This document shows, one piece after another, positions 43,095 through 51,007 of a stretch of 64,000 nucleotides of DNA (the first letter of the stretch is position 1; the number at the start of each line of letters is the position of its first letter). Position numbers and translations under genes: made by a program. Source of the DNA: Algiphilus sp022763315 (GTDB lineage: Bacteria; Pseudomonadota; Gammaproteobacteria; Nevskiales; Nevskiaceae); assembly GCF_965249985.1 (NCBI RefSeq), contig NZ_OZ252280.1; one strand, given 5' to 3'. The notes beneath the pieces are model-generated. The model did not search any database. It saw only the letters and a list, made by a program, of their open reading frames with translations, and was not told where the DNA came from.

Positions 43095-44888
43095 ATGCGT
43101 TGGCATCGACAACGCGGTGCGGCGGCGGTCTTCGCCGCCATCGCGATGACGACGCTGCTTGTCTCCATTGCGCTCACCATCGATATCGGCCGGCTGTATT
43201 TCGCGCAAAGGGATCTGCAGAACGCTGCCAACCTCGCGGCGCTTGATGCCAGCCGCATGGCCAGTGGCTGCTACGGGCCGATTGAGGACAGCCGTCTGGC
43301 CACCGCCAACACAGTGGCCATCGATAGCCTGATCCGCAACGGCTTCGATGCCGCCGCGCTGACCACGGTTCGAGTCGGCGGTATCAATCGCACGCCGGAC
43401 GGACTGCGCTTCTTCGACCCGGATGCCAACAATCGCAGCTTCGCTGTGCAGATCGGCTTGCAGCGTCCCGCGCCGCCGCGCCTGCTGCCTCTGTTCCTCC
43501 CTCCAGAACCGCAGCGCGGGGCGGGCGCAGCCGAGCAGGCCCCGGATGAGCAACGACTGTTCGCTGAGGCCAGCGCCATGGTGCGCAACGATGTGGCCTT
43601 GTCGGTCGGCAGTTTCGGGGCACGTATCACGCCGCAGGCGCCCGGCACCTTGCTGCAAGCCCTTCCGGGCAACCTCAGCATTACTGCGCTCGATTACGCA
43701 GCCTTGATCGACGCCGAGATCAATCTGCTCGACGTGCTCGAGCCCGGGTCTTTGTCGGAGATCACCGAGTTGCTGGTCGAGGAGACCACACTCCCCGCCT
43801 TTCTGGACGGCGTAAGCGCCGCTTTGCTGGCCGCGAACGAACTGGTCGCGGCCAGCGTGACCAGTGCGTTGTCCGCCGCAGCCGAAGGCCTCAATCAGAC
43901 CCTGATCCCGGCCCAGTTGGTCGACCTGGAGGGGCAGGTCGCGCCGGCCATCAATGGCGTCACCGTATCCGCCGGAGCGCTGGTGGAAGCCGCCATCCAG
44001 TCGGTGCTGATCGATGGATTCTTCGAAGCGCTGATTCAGTTAGGCGGCGGGCGTGAAGTCGCTGTCAACCTGCGCGAGGCGGCGCAAGTCGTGCAGGGGC
44101 CGCCCGGCATCCGGCAAGATGGCGAGGAGCTCACCGAAGCCCGCACCGCCCAGGCACGGCTGACCACCCAGGTCCCGCTCACAGGGCTGCTGCCCACCGC
44201 CACCCAGGTCGCGCTGTATGCCGAGGTTGCGAGCGCGCGCGCGGCGGTCACCGGGGTGCGCTGTCCCAGCGCCGACAATCTGCTTCGCCAGGCACGTATT
44301 CGCGTCCGTACCGGCGTTACCACCATTGGCATTGAGCCCATCAACGTCACGGTATCGCTGGCGGAGATTCAGGCCGCACTGGATGACTCGGCGGCACCGT
44401 TGGCGGGCGTGCTGCAGCAGCTCACTGGCCTCAGTTGTGGTCTGCTCGGGATTCTCTCGTCGCAACAGCGCGCCTTGTGCAGTCTGTTGGTGGACAACCC
44501 GCTGATCCAGGTCCGCATTGCGCTGGCCGAACCGATCGTTCTTCCGGGCGCGGATAAAGAGCGATGGATTTCTGAGCCCTTTCCGGAATCCTTCAGTGTG
44601 GACGCGCCGGTGACGGCTACGCTGTCGCAACTTCTGGATCAGGCGGTGGAGGTCGAGCTGTCGATCGCCGGCGCGCCGCCGGTGGGGCTTGCCGGCACCC
44701 TGCTTAACAGCATCCTTGCGGCTGCACGTCCGGTACTGGAGAGTCGGCTGGCGGCTACGCTGGTCCGCTCCGTGGATCAGGTGCTGACCCCGACGCTGGA
44801 TGGTCTGGGTGTCTCGTTGGCTGGTGCCGACGTCACCGTCACCGAAATGACCGTACAGCGGCCCAAGATTTTCTCGGCGGCGCGTTAA
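43095..44888 (+). CDS. tadG: TadG-like pilus assembly protein
   Basis: 597-residue protein. It has the TadG/TadE N-terminal membrane anchor (RQRGAAAVFAAIAMTTLL, then a span and DIGRLYFAQRDLQNAANLAALDA). A large periplasmic part rich in Ala/Leu/Val follows, with repeated LLDQAVEVEL-type segments. I see no von Willebrand A MIDAS motif, which many TadG proteins have. The start ATG 43095 sits 13 bases after the DUF3613 stop. Last gene of the pilus locus. Confidence 0.82.
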   Translation: MRWHRQRGAAAVFAAIAMTTLLVSIALTIDIGRLYFAQRDLQNAANLAALDASRMASGCYGPIEDSRLATANTVAIDSLIRNGFDAAALTTVRVGGINRTPDGLRFFDPDANNRSFAVQIGLQRPAPPRLLPLFLPPEPQRGAGAAEQAPDEQRLFAEASAMVRNDVALSVGSFGARITPQAPGTLLQALPGNLSITALDYAALIDAEINLLDVLEPGSLSEITELLVEETTLPAFLDGVSAALLAANELVAASVTSALSAAAEGLNQTLIPAQLVDLEGQVAPAINGVTVSAGALVEAAIQSVLIDGFFEALIQLGGGREVAVNLREAAQVVQGPPGIRQDGEELTEARTAQARLTTQVPLTGLLPTATQVALYAEVASARAAVTGVRCPSADNLLRQARIRVRTGVTTIGIEPINVTVSLAEIQAALDDSAAPLAGVLQQLTGLSCGLLGILSSQQRALCSLLVDNPLIQVRIALAEPIVLPGADKERWISEPFPESFSVDAPVTATLSQLLDQAVEVELSIAGAPPVGLAGTLLNSILAAARPVLESRLAATLVRSVDQVLTPTLDGLGVSLAGADVTVTEMTVQRPKIFSAAR

Positions 44889-44943
44889 GGGGCCGCAACG
44901 GTACAACCTATCGCGCACCGCCTTCGGGGGCTACACTGCCAGC

Positions 44944-47313
44944 ATGCGCCGTTTGCCTTTCAAACAATGGTTCCAAAGCCCGCGACCTGATTTGCCTGGT
45001 CGCGGCGCCTTGCTGTTGTGGATGGCGGTGGCCTCGGTGTTGATGGTCTTCGGCGTGATCGCCTTGTTGCAGGCCAACCGGCTGGAAGCAAGTGTCGGTA
45101 TCGATGAAAGCGAGCGCCAATTGCGCGCCGCCATTGAGACCCGTCTTGCCGCCGAAGGTTCCGAAGACCTGCAAGGCTTTGTCCGCACGTTGGTGAATCG
45201 CGGGACGATCGGGCTGCGCTATTTGTCGATCTCCGTACCCGGCGGTACCACTGTGGCCGAAGCGAGCGCCTATGAAGGCTTCTCGGTGCCGATGATTTCC
45301 CCGCTGTATGTCGAGCGCCTGCGCGATTTCATGCTCAATCAGTCGGGTGAACGCCGTCGTTTCGACATCCGCCGCGACGGGCGCAGCGTGGCGTCGGTGG
45401 AGTATGTCAGCGCACCGGAGGCGGTCGCCGCCGCGCGCACCGACGCGATTCAGCAACTGCTGTGGCAGGGCTGGATCCTGATGCTGGGCGGCATGCTGTT
45501 GCTGGGGGTTGGCGTCACCTTCTACCTGCGTCCCGCGCGTCCCCCGGCCATGCAATGGGCGGAGCGTGCCCGCGGCGGGTCGGTTGCCACCGAGACCCAG
45601 GATGCCGGGCGAACCCCGGCAGAGCACTCCTTTGGCGGCCGTGCAGCGCAGGCGCTCAACCGACTGCAACGCGGTGTCATCATCGTGGACGCCGACATCC
45701 GCATCCGCGAAATCAACAAGGTGGCGGAGCGGCTGACGGGGTGGTCGCGCGAAGACGCCGTGGGCCGCCTGGTCTACTCGGTGTTCCATCCTCTGGCCGA
45801 AGACGATCAGCCGCTGACCACGCCGGCCGAGACCGCGGTGCGCGAGCGCTGCGAGACCTTCGCCGAAGAGTGTCGTCTGCGCGCGCGGGATGGCGCCATG
45901 CACGCCATCGAAATGCAGGCTGCAGCCCTTGAAGGCGCCGGTGGCAAGTCGGACGGCGCGGTGCTCTTCTTCCACGACATCAGCGACCGTCGTGACAACG
46001 TCGATCGTCTGCGTGCCGACGCTCGCCGCACCCAGGATATCGTCGACCATCTCGATGAGGGTGTGCTGACCACGGATGCCGCCGGCGTCATCAATTTTGC
46101 CAATGCCCGCGCCGCGCGCATGTTCGGTTACAAGCGCGGCGCCCTGATCGGGGCGACAGTCACCAAGCTGATGCCAGTGCCCTTCCTCAACATGCCGGAA
46201 GTGCGCGTGCGCGACTACAGCGACAGCCAGGCTGGCGCGCGTCTACCGCGGGTGGTCGGCTGGCGGCAGGACGCCACCACCTTTCCGGTGGAGCTGCTGG
46301 CACAGCCTCTGGGTGACGAAGCCGACGGTGATCTGGTGCTGGTGCTGCGCGATCTCACCCAGCAGTTGCGCAAGGACAACCTGTCGCTGCGCATGGGGCG
46401 GCTGTTCGACTATGCCGCGGAAGAGATCTATGTCTTCGACGCGCAGTCGTTGTACTTCACGGAAGTCAATCGCTCCGCCCAGCGCAATCTCGGATTGGAG
46501 GACGAGCAATTGGCGCGCATGACGCCGGTCATGATCACCGAAGGGGTCGACGCCGACGTCCTGCAGGACTACTACCTCCACCTGCGCAGCGGCCAGACGG
46601 AGCACGTGCGCTACCGGGCACGGCATCGGCGCGGCGACGGTACCAGCTACCCCGTCGAGGTGCGGCTGAGCTATTCCCGTTCCGAAGAGCCACCGGTGTT
46701 CATGGCCATGGCCACCGATTGCAGCGAGCAGGAAGCGGCCGAGTCCCGCCTGGCGCGGCAGGCAATGCAGGATGAGCTCACCGGCCTCGCCAACCGCGCC
46801 GCGGTCATGCACGCCTTGCGCGACGCGCTCCGAGAGGCGGTACAGGCGGGCGGCCACCTCGCCGTGCTCTTTCTCGATATCGATCATTTCAAGCGCGTCA
46901 ATGACCGCTACGGCCACGAAGTGGGCGACGCGCTGCTGCGCGCCATCGGCCAACGTCTCGAAGGCATGCGCGGCGACGGCCTGACCGTCGCCCGCCTGTC
47001 CGGTGATGAATTCGTGGTGCTGCGGCCGCAGGCCGGAGATCGTGCCCAGGTCGAAGCCTTCGTGGAACGCGTGCGTGAGACCATGTCGGAGCCCTTTGCC
47101 GTCGGCGATCGCTCGATCCGCGTGACGGCGAGTTTCGGCGTGGCCGTGTTCCGTGGCGATGCAGAAGATCCAGTGGAAGCCGGTGCGCTGCTATCGCAGG
47201 CAGACCGGGCCATGTATCTGGCCAAAAAAGCGGGCCGCGACCGGGTGCACGTCTACTTTGGCGCCGAGGGCGGCGCAAAGCCCGCCCAGCGCGAGACCCG
47301 TCAGGCGAACTGA
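44944..47313 (+). CDS. Membrane PAS-PAS-PAS-GGDEF protein, putative diguanylate cyclase
   Basis: 789-residue protein: a span near 22-42, a periplasmic sensor domain (about 45-170), a second span (about 178-198), three PAS-type domains (about 230-620) and a GGDEF domain (about 630-780). The active-site loop reads SGDEF (about 686-690), a variant still compatible with c-di-GMP synthesis. The RxxD inhibitory site is absent (GDGL at the equivalent place). No EAL domain. It starts 55 bases after tadG in the same direction, so it may control Flp-mediated adherence; this is inferred from position. Confidence 0.85.
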   Translation: MRRLPFKQWFQSPRPDLPGRGALLLWMAVASVLMVFGVIALLQANRLEASVGIDESERQLRAAIETRLAAEGSEDLQGFVRTLVNRGTIGLRYLSISVPGGTTVAEASAYEGFSVPMISPLYVERLRDFMLNQSGERRRFDIRRDGRSVASVEYVSAPEAVAAARTDAIQQLLWQGWILMLGGMLLLGVGVTFYLRPARPPAMQWAERARGGSVATETQDAGRTPAEHSFGGRAAQALNRLQRGVIIVDADIRIREINKVAERLTGWSREDAVGRLVYSVFHPLAEDDQPLTTPAETAVRERCETFAEECRLRARDGAMHAIEMQAAALEGAGGKSDGAVLFFHDISDRRDNVDRLRADARRTQDIVDHLDEGVLTTDAAGVINFANARAARMFGYKRGALIGATVTKLMPVPFLNMPEVRVRDYSDSQAGARLPRVVGWRQDATTFPVELLAQPLGDEADGDLVLVLRDLTQQLRKDNLSLRMGRLFDYAAEEIYVFDAQSLYFTEVNRSAQRNLGLEDEQLARMTPVMITEGVDADVLQDYYLHLRSGQTEHVRYRARHRRGDGTSYPVEVRLSYSRSEEPPVFMAMATDCSEQEAAESRLARQAMQDELTGLANRAAVMHALRDALREAVQAGGHLAVLFLDIDHFKRVNDRYGHEVGDALLRAIGQRLEGMRGDGLTVARLSGDEFVVLRPQAGDRAQVEAFVERVRETMSEPFAVGDRSIRVTASFGVAVFRGDAEDPVEAGALLSQADRAMYLAKKAGRDRVHVYFGAEGGAKPAQRETRQAN

Positions 47314-47344
47314 CCGACACGGCCGGCGGGCGCCCGGGTTCGCC
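47304..47344. terminator. Possible hairpin between convergent genes
   Basis: GGCGAAC at 47304-47310 pairs with GTTCGCC at 47338-47344, with an inner GC-rich stem (GGGCG/CGCCC overlapping). It lies between the GGDEF gene and uspA, which converge here. No T-run, so the call is weak. Confidence 0.3.
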
Positions 47345-47782
47345 CTAGTCGAGGTGCATGGCGAGCACGTCGCAGTGAGCGTGATGCAGCACGCCATCGT
47401 CGGTGGAACTGAACAATGCCGCCAGACCGCGACGCGAGCGGTGCCCGATGACGATCAGGTCCGCCTCGACCGCCTCGCGCGCGCGGATGATTTCCTGCGT
47501 GGTGCTGCCCACGCTCACCCAGGTGTGGGCGGTATGGATGCCGGCGCTCTCGCACCATTGATGGAGACGCGCCTCGGCCTGTTCGCGTCGCTCCTGCGTG
47601 AGATCGAGCGGGGTTGCCAGCAGCGCGTCGCCGGCAGGGTCGATGGGAATGTATTCAACCACATGCACCACCGATAGCTGCGCCTCGAAACGGCGCGCGA
47701 TATCCCAGGCGTGATGCAGTACGCGCGGACCATCCGTTTCCTGCGCCTCCACAGCAGCCAGCACATGACGATAGGCATCCAT
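47345..47782 (-). CDS. uspA: Universal stress protein, UspA type
   Basis: 145-residue cytoplasmic USP-fold protein. The segment DLIVIGHRSRRGLAALFSST lacks the intact G-2x-G-9x-G(S/T) ATP loop, so it resembles non-ATP-binding UspA. Starts 18 bases after the ksgA stop and ends the lptD operon, in the place where apaG usually lies. Role in stress survival is inferred from the family. Confidence 0.88.
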   Translation of the reverse strand: MDAYRHVLAAVEAQETDGPRVLHHAWDIARRFEAQLSVVHVVEYIPIDPAGDALLATPLDLTQERREQAEARLHQWCESAGIHTAHTWVSVGSTTQEIIRAREAVEADLIVIGHRSRRGLAALFSSTDDGVLHHAHCDVLAMHLD

Positions 47783-47800
47783 CGCTTGCAGTCCTTTGGC

Positions 47801-48637
47801 CTAGGTATCGCCGATAGTGCCGGATGTGGTGGCGCCGTCCAAGTCCCTCGCCGGAGCCTGTGCCGCCAAGGCGTTGGCAAGGCCGATCCAGGCACTTGGC
47901 GATACGGTTTCGGCGCGGGCTTGCGGGTCGATACCGCAATCGCCGAGCAATGTCCTGGAACATACCCCGGACAGGGCATTTCCCAGGGTTTTGCGGCGCT
48001 GTGAGAAGCCCGCGCGTAACAGGCGATCGAGCGCCCTCGGAGCATGCAGCGGCGGCACCGGGATGCGGGGTCGCAGACGCACCACGGTGGAGGTGACTTT
48101 GGGGGCGGGACGGAAAGCGCCCGGGGCGACATCGAACAACGGCTCTACTGTCGCGTGCGCCGCCAGGGCGACGGTGAGGCGGCCGTACTGCTTGGAGCCG
48201 ACCGCTGCCCCCATGCGGTCGACCACTTCCTTCTGCAGCATGAAATGCATGTCCGCGATGCGGTGGGCATAGCGCAAGACGTGAAAGAGCAGCGGCGTGG
48301 AAATGTTGTAGGGCAGATTCCCGACCAGGCGGATCGCTCCGTTGGCGGAAGCCAGAGCGTCAAGATCGACCTGCAACGCATCCTGGTGCAGCAGCGTGAA
48401 GCGGTCGCCGAAACGGGCCTGCAGACCGGCGAGCAGACGCGCATCCAATTCGATAGCCGTCAGCGTGGCACCCGACTCGATGAGCGCGCTGGTCAGCGCA
48501 CCCTCACCGGGACCGATCTCGATAATCACGTCCCCCTGGCGCGGGGCAATGGCGCGGATGATGCGCTCGATCACGCGCCGGTCGTGCAGATAATTCTGGC
48601 CGAAACGCTTGTCGGCGCGCGGGCGCTCCGGCGTCAT
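47801..48637 (-). CDS. ksgA: 16S rRNA dimethyladenosine transferase
   Basis: Dimethylates two adjacent adenosines at the 3' end of 16S rRNA with SAM. The 278-residue product has the SAM motif EIGPGEGALT, ELDARL, the catalytic NLPYNIS motif and a C-terminal helical domain. The start MTPERPRADK at 48637 overlaps the pdxA stop in ATGA. Fourth gene of the lptD-surA-pdxA-ksgA unit. Confidence 0.96.
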   Translation of the reverse strand: MTPERPRADKRFGQNYLHDRRVIERIIRAIAPRQGDVIIEIGPGEGALTSALIESGATLTAIELDARLLAGLQARFGDRFTLLHQDALQVDLDALASANGAIRLVGNLPYNISTPLLFHVLRYAHRIADMHFMLQKEVVDRMGAAVGSKQYGRLTVALAAHATVEPLFDVAPGAFRPAPKVTSTVVRLRPRIPVPPLHAPRALDRLLRAGFSQRRKTLGNALSGVCSRTLLGDCGIDPQARAETVSPSAWIGLANALAAQAPARDLDGATTSGTIGDT

Positions 48638-49674
48638 GGTGTCGCGCGCTGCGCGCAGCAATCCGCCGCCATGGCGATCGCGGCGGCGAAGCTTCCGCCA
48701 TCGGCGGTGCCCGTCCCTGCGAGGTCCAGCGCCGTGCCGTGGTCTACCGACAGGCGAAGAATGGGCAGGCCGAGGGTGATGTTGACGGCGGTGCCGAATC
48801 CCGCGTACTTGAGCACCGGCAGGCCCTGATCGTGGTACATGGTCAGCACGGCATCGAGCCCGCGCAGGTGCCGCGGCGTGAACAGCGTGTCCGCTGGCAG
48901 CGGTCCTTCGACCTGTGCACCCTGGGCGCGCAGTGCGTCAATCACGGGTGCGATGATCGTCGCATCCTCCTCACCGAGATGTCCTGCCTCGCCGGCATGC
49001 GGATTCAGACCGGTGACCGCCACCCGCGGCTGTGCAATGCCGAAAGTGGCCCGCAGATCGTGCAACAACACCTGCAGCGACTGACGCAGCAATTCCGGAG
49101 TGAGTGCGGAGGCCACCTGGCGCAGCGGAAGATGAGTAGTGACCAGGGCCACCCGCAACGGTCTGGGTTGCGTATTTGGCGCTACCAGCATCATCACCGG
49201 CAGCGGGGCGCCCGTCGCGGCGGCAAGATACTCGGTGTGCCCACGAAAGTCCGGGAAGCCGCCGTCGATGATGGCGGATTTCTGGATCGGTCCCGTCACC
49301 ATGGCCTGAGCGGTTCCCCTGCGGCAGGCCGCCACCGCCAGATCGAGCGTGGCAAGCACGTGACCCGCATTCCCTGCTTCCGGTCGCCCCGGCGGCGCAT
49401 TGCGGTAGCCCGGCACCGGCCAGACGCAGAGACCGTGGTCAAGGTCATTCGTGCTCGGAGGCTGGCCCGGGGCGATGCAGCGTATGTCGATGTCCACGCC
49501 CAATTGCTGCGCACGTTGCTCGAGCAGTAGCGGATCGCTGGCGACCACCATGCGCGCCCGGCCTTGGCCCACACCCTGCTGGGCGCTGGCGATCACCAGG
49601 TCCGGCCCGATCCCCGCGGGCTCGCCCGGCGTGACAACGAGCAGCGGCGGGTACGGCTCAGGCGTCTTCTTCAC
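48634..49674 (-). CDS. pdxA: 4-hydroxythreonine-4-phosphate dehydrogenase
   Basis: NAD-dependent oxidation of 4-phosphohydroxy-threonine in pyridoxal phosphate synthesis. The 346-residue product begins PPLLVVTPGEPAGIGPDL. It holds metal and substrate motifs including a His in GHTEYLA and MYHDQGLPVLKYA. No ATG fits. GTG 49674 is the best start and overlaps the surA 3' end by 17 bases; longer readings run deep inside surA. Confidence 0.94.
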   Translation of the reverse strand: MKKTPEPYPPLLVVTPGEPAGIGPDLVIASAQQGVGQGRARMVVASDPLLLEQRAQQLGVDIDIRCIAPGQPPSTNDLDHGLCVWPVPGYRNAPPGRPEAGNAGHVLATLDLAVAACRRGTAQAMVTGPIQKSAIIDGGFPDFRGHTEYLAAATGAPLPVMMLVAPNTQPRPLRVALVTTHLPLRQVASALTPELLRQSLQVLLHDLRATFGIAQPRVAVTGLNPHAGEAGHLGEEDATIIAPVIDALRAQGAQVEGPLPADTLFTPRHLRGLDAVLTMYHDQGLPVLKYAGFGTAVNITLGLPILRLSVDHGTALDLAGTGTADGGSFAAAIAMAADCCAQRATP

Positions 49675-50947
49675 CCAGGCGATACTCGATGTAGGCTTCG
49701 TCGCGAAGGCGGCGGAGCCAGATCTCGTACTCCTCCTGCATGCGGCGCTCGCCGATGACCTGGCGTGCGCGCTGGCGACGCAGTTCCTCGGTAGCGTCGC
49801 GTTCGCGGCGGTCGATGACTTCCGCGATGTGCCACCCGAATTCGCTGCGGAAGGGGCGAGAGCGCTCGCCCGGTTCCAGCGCGTCGATCTGGCGCTGGAA
49901 GGCATCGACCATCTGGCCGGGCGCCTGCCAGCCAAGGTCGCCGCCGTCGTTCTTCGAGCCCGGGTCATCAGAGAATTCACGCGCCAGCTCGGCGAAGTCG
50001 GCGCCTTCATTGAGGCGTTCGCTGAGCGAGAAAGCACGCTCGCGTGCAGCGTCCTCGTCCATCAGTTCATCGGGTTGAATGAGGATGTGGCGCGCGCGCG
50101 TCTCGGTCACCATCTGGCGGTCAGTGCTGCCGCGGCGTTCTTCCACCCGCAGGATGTGGTAGCCGCTGGTGGCATCGACAATGGGGGCGAGCTCGCCGGG
50201 CGCGACCGCAGCAATGGCGCGGGCGAAGGCCGGCGGCAATTCCGCAAGGCGGCGCCAGCCGAGGTCGCCACCCTCAAGGGCCTGCTGGCCGTCCGACTGG
50301 GCAGCGGCCAGGGCGGCGAAATCCGCGCCTTCCTGCAGCTGCTGGCGGATGTCACGCGCCTTGTCGCTGGCGGCTTGGCGTTCTTCCGGGCTGGCACCGT
50401 CGCCTACTGATATGAGGATGTGGGACAGTCGTACCTCGCTGTCGCCGACATCGTCCTCCTGGGCCAGATAGGCGTCGACGTCATCCTCGCTGATGTTGAT
50501 GCGCGCCTGCAGCTCGCGCTGACGCAGCCGCTGGGTGATGATCTCGTCGCGAATGCTTTCCCGTACCTCGAGATAGTCGCGGCCGTCCTGGCGCAGCTGT
50601 CGCGCGAACTCCGCCTGGCTCATCCCATTGCGCTGGGCGATGCCGGTAATGACGTCGTTCAGCTCACGGTCGTCGACGCGGATTCCAGCCTCGCGCGCCC
50701 GCTGCGTCTGGATGCGTGTCAGTACCAACCGCTCCAGTACCTGGTCGCGCAGCTCTGCGCGCGGGATGTTCTGTACCCCGCGCTGGCGCAGCTGATCGCG
50801 CGCGTCGCTCATGGCGGCTTCAAGTTCGCTTTTCAGGATGACGCCGTCGTTGACCACCACCAGAATGCGGTCGATCGGGCTGGCGGCATGGGACGTACTG
50901 GCAACGAGGAAGGTGACCAGGGCCAGCAAAAAGGGGCGCAATGGCAT
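49658..50947 (-). CDS. surA: Periplasmic chaperone and peptidyl-prolyl isomerase SurA
   Basis: 429-residue periplasmic chaperone for outer-membrane proteins, including LptD encoded just upstream. Signal peptide (ending STSHA), SurA N-domain (about 25-145), two parvulin domains (about 165-270 and 275-380; SHILIS and ARHILIQ strands) and a C-terminal helix. 60 bases separate it from the lptD stop. Confidence 0.96.
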   Translation of the reverse strand: MPLRPFLLALVTFLVASTSHAASPIDRILVVVNDGVILKSELEAAMSDARDQLRQRGVQNIPRAELRDQVLERLVLTRIQTQRAREAGIRVDDRELNDVITGIAQRNGMSQAEFARQLRQDGRDYLEVRESIRDEIITQRLRQRELQARINISEDDVDAYLAQEDDVGDSEVRLSHILISVGDGASPEERQAASDKARDIRQQLQEGADFAALAAAQSDGQQALEGGDLGWRRLAELPPAFARAIAAVAPGELAPIVDATSGYHILRVEERRGSTDRQMVTETRARHILIQPDELMDEDAARERAFSLSERLNEGADFAELAREFSDDPGSKNDGGDLGWQAPGQMVDAFQRQIDALEPGERSRPFRSEFGWHIAEVIDRRERDATEELRRQRARQVIGERRMQEEYEIWLRRLRDEAYIEYRLGEEDA

Positions 50948-51007
50948 GGATGTGCGAAGGCAAGAGACTGAGCCCGCAACGATAGCATGGGCTTCGACTG
51001 CGGCCTC

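Noticed and set aside
44908..46050. 380-codon open frame opposite the GGDEF gene
   Set aside because: Composition typical of antisense high-GC frames; no motif; overlaps PAS domains on the plus strand.
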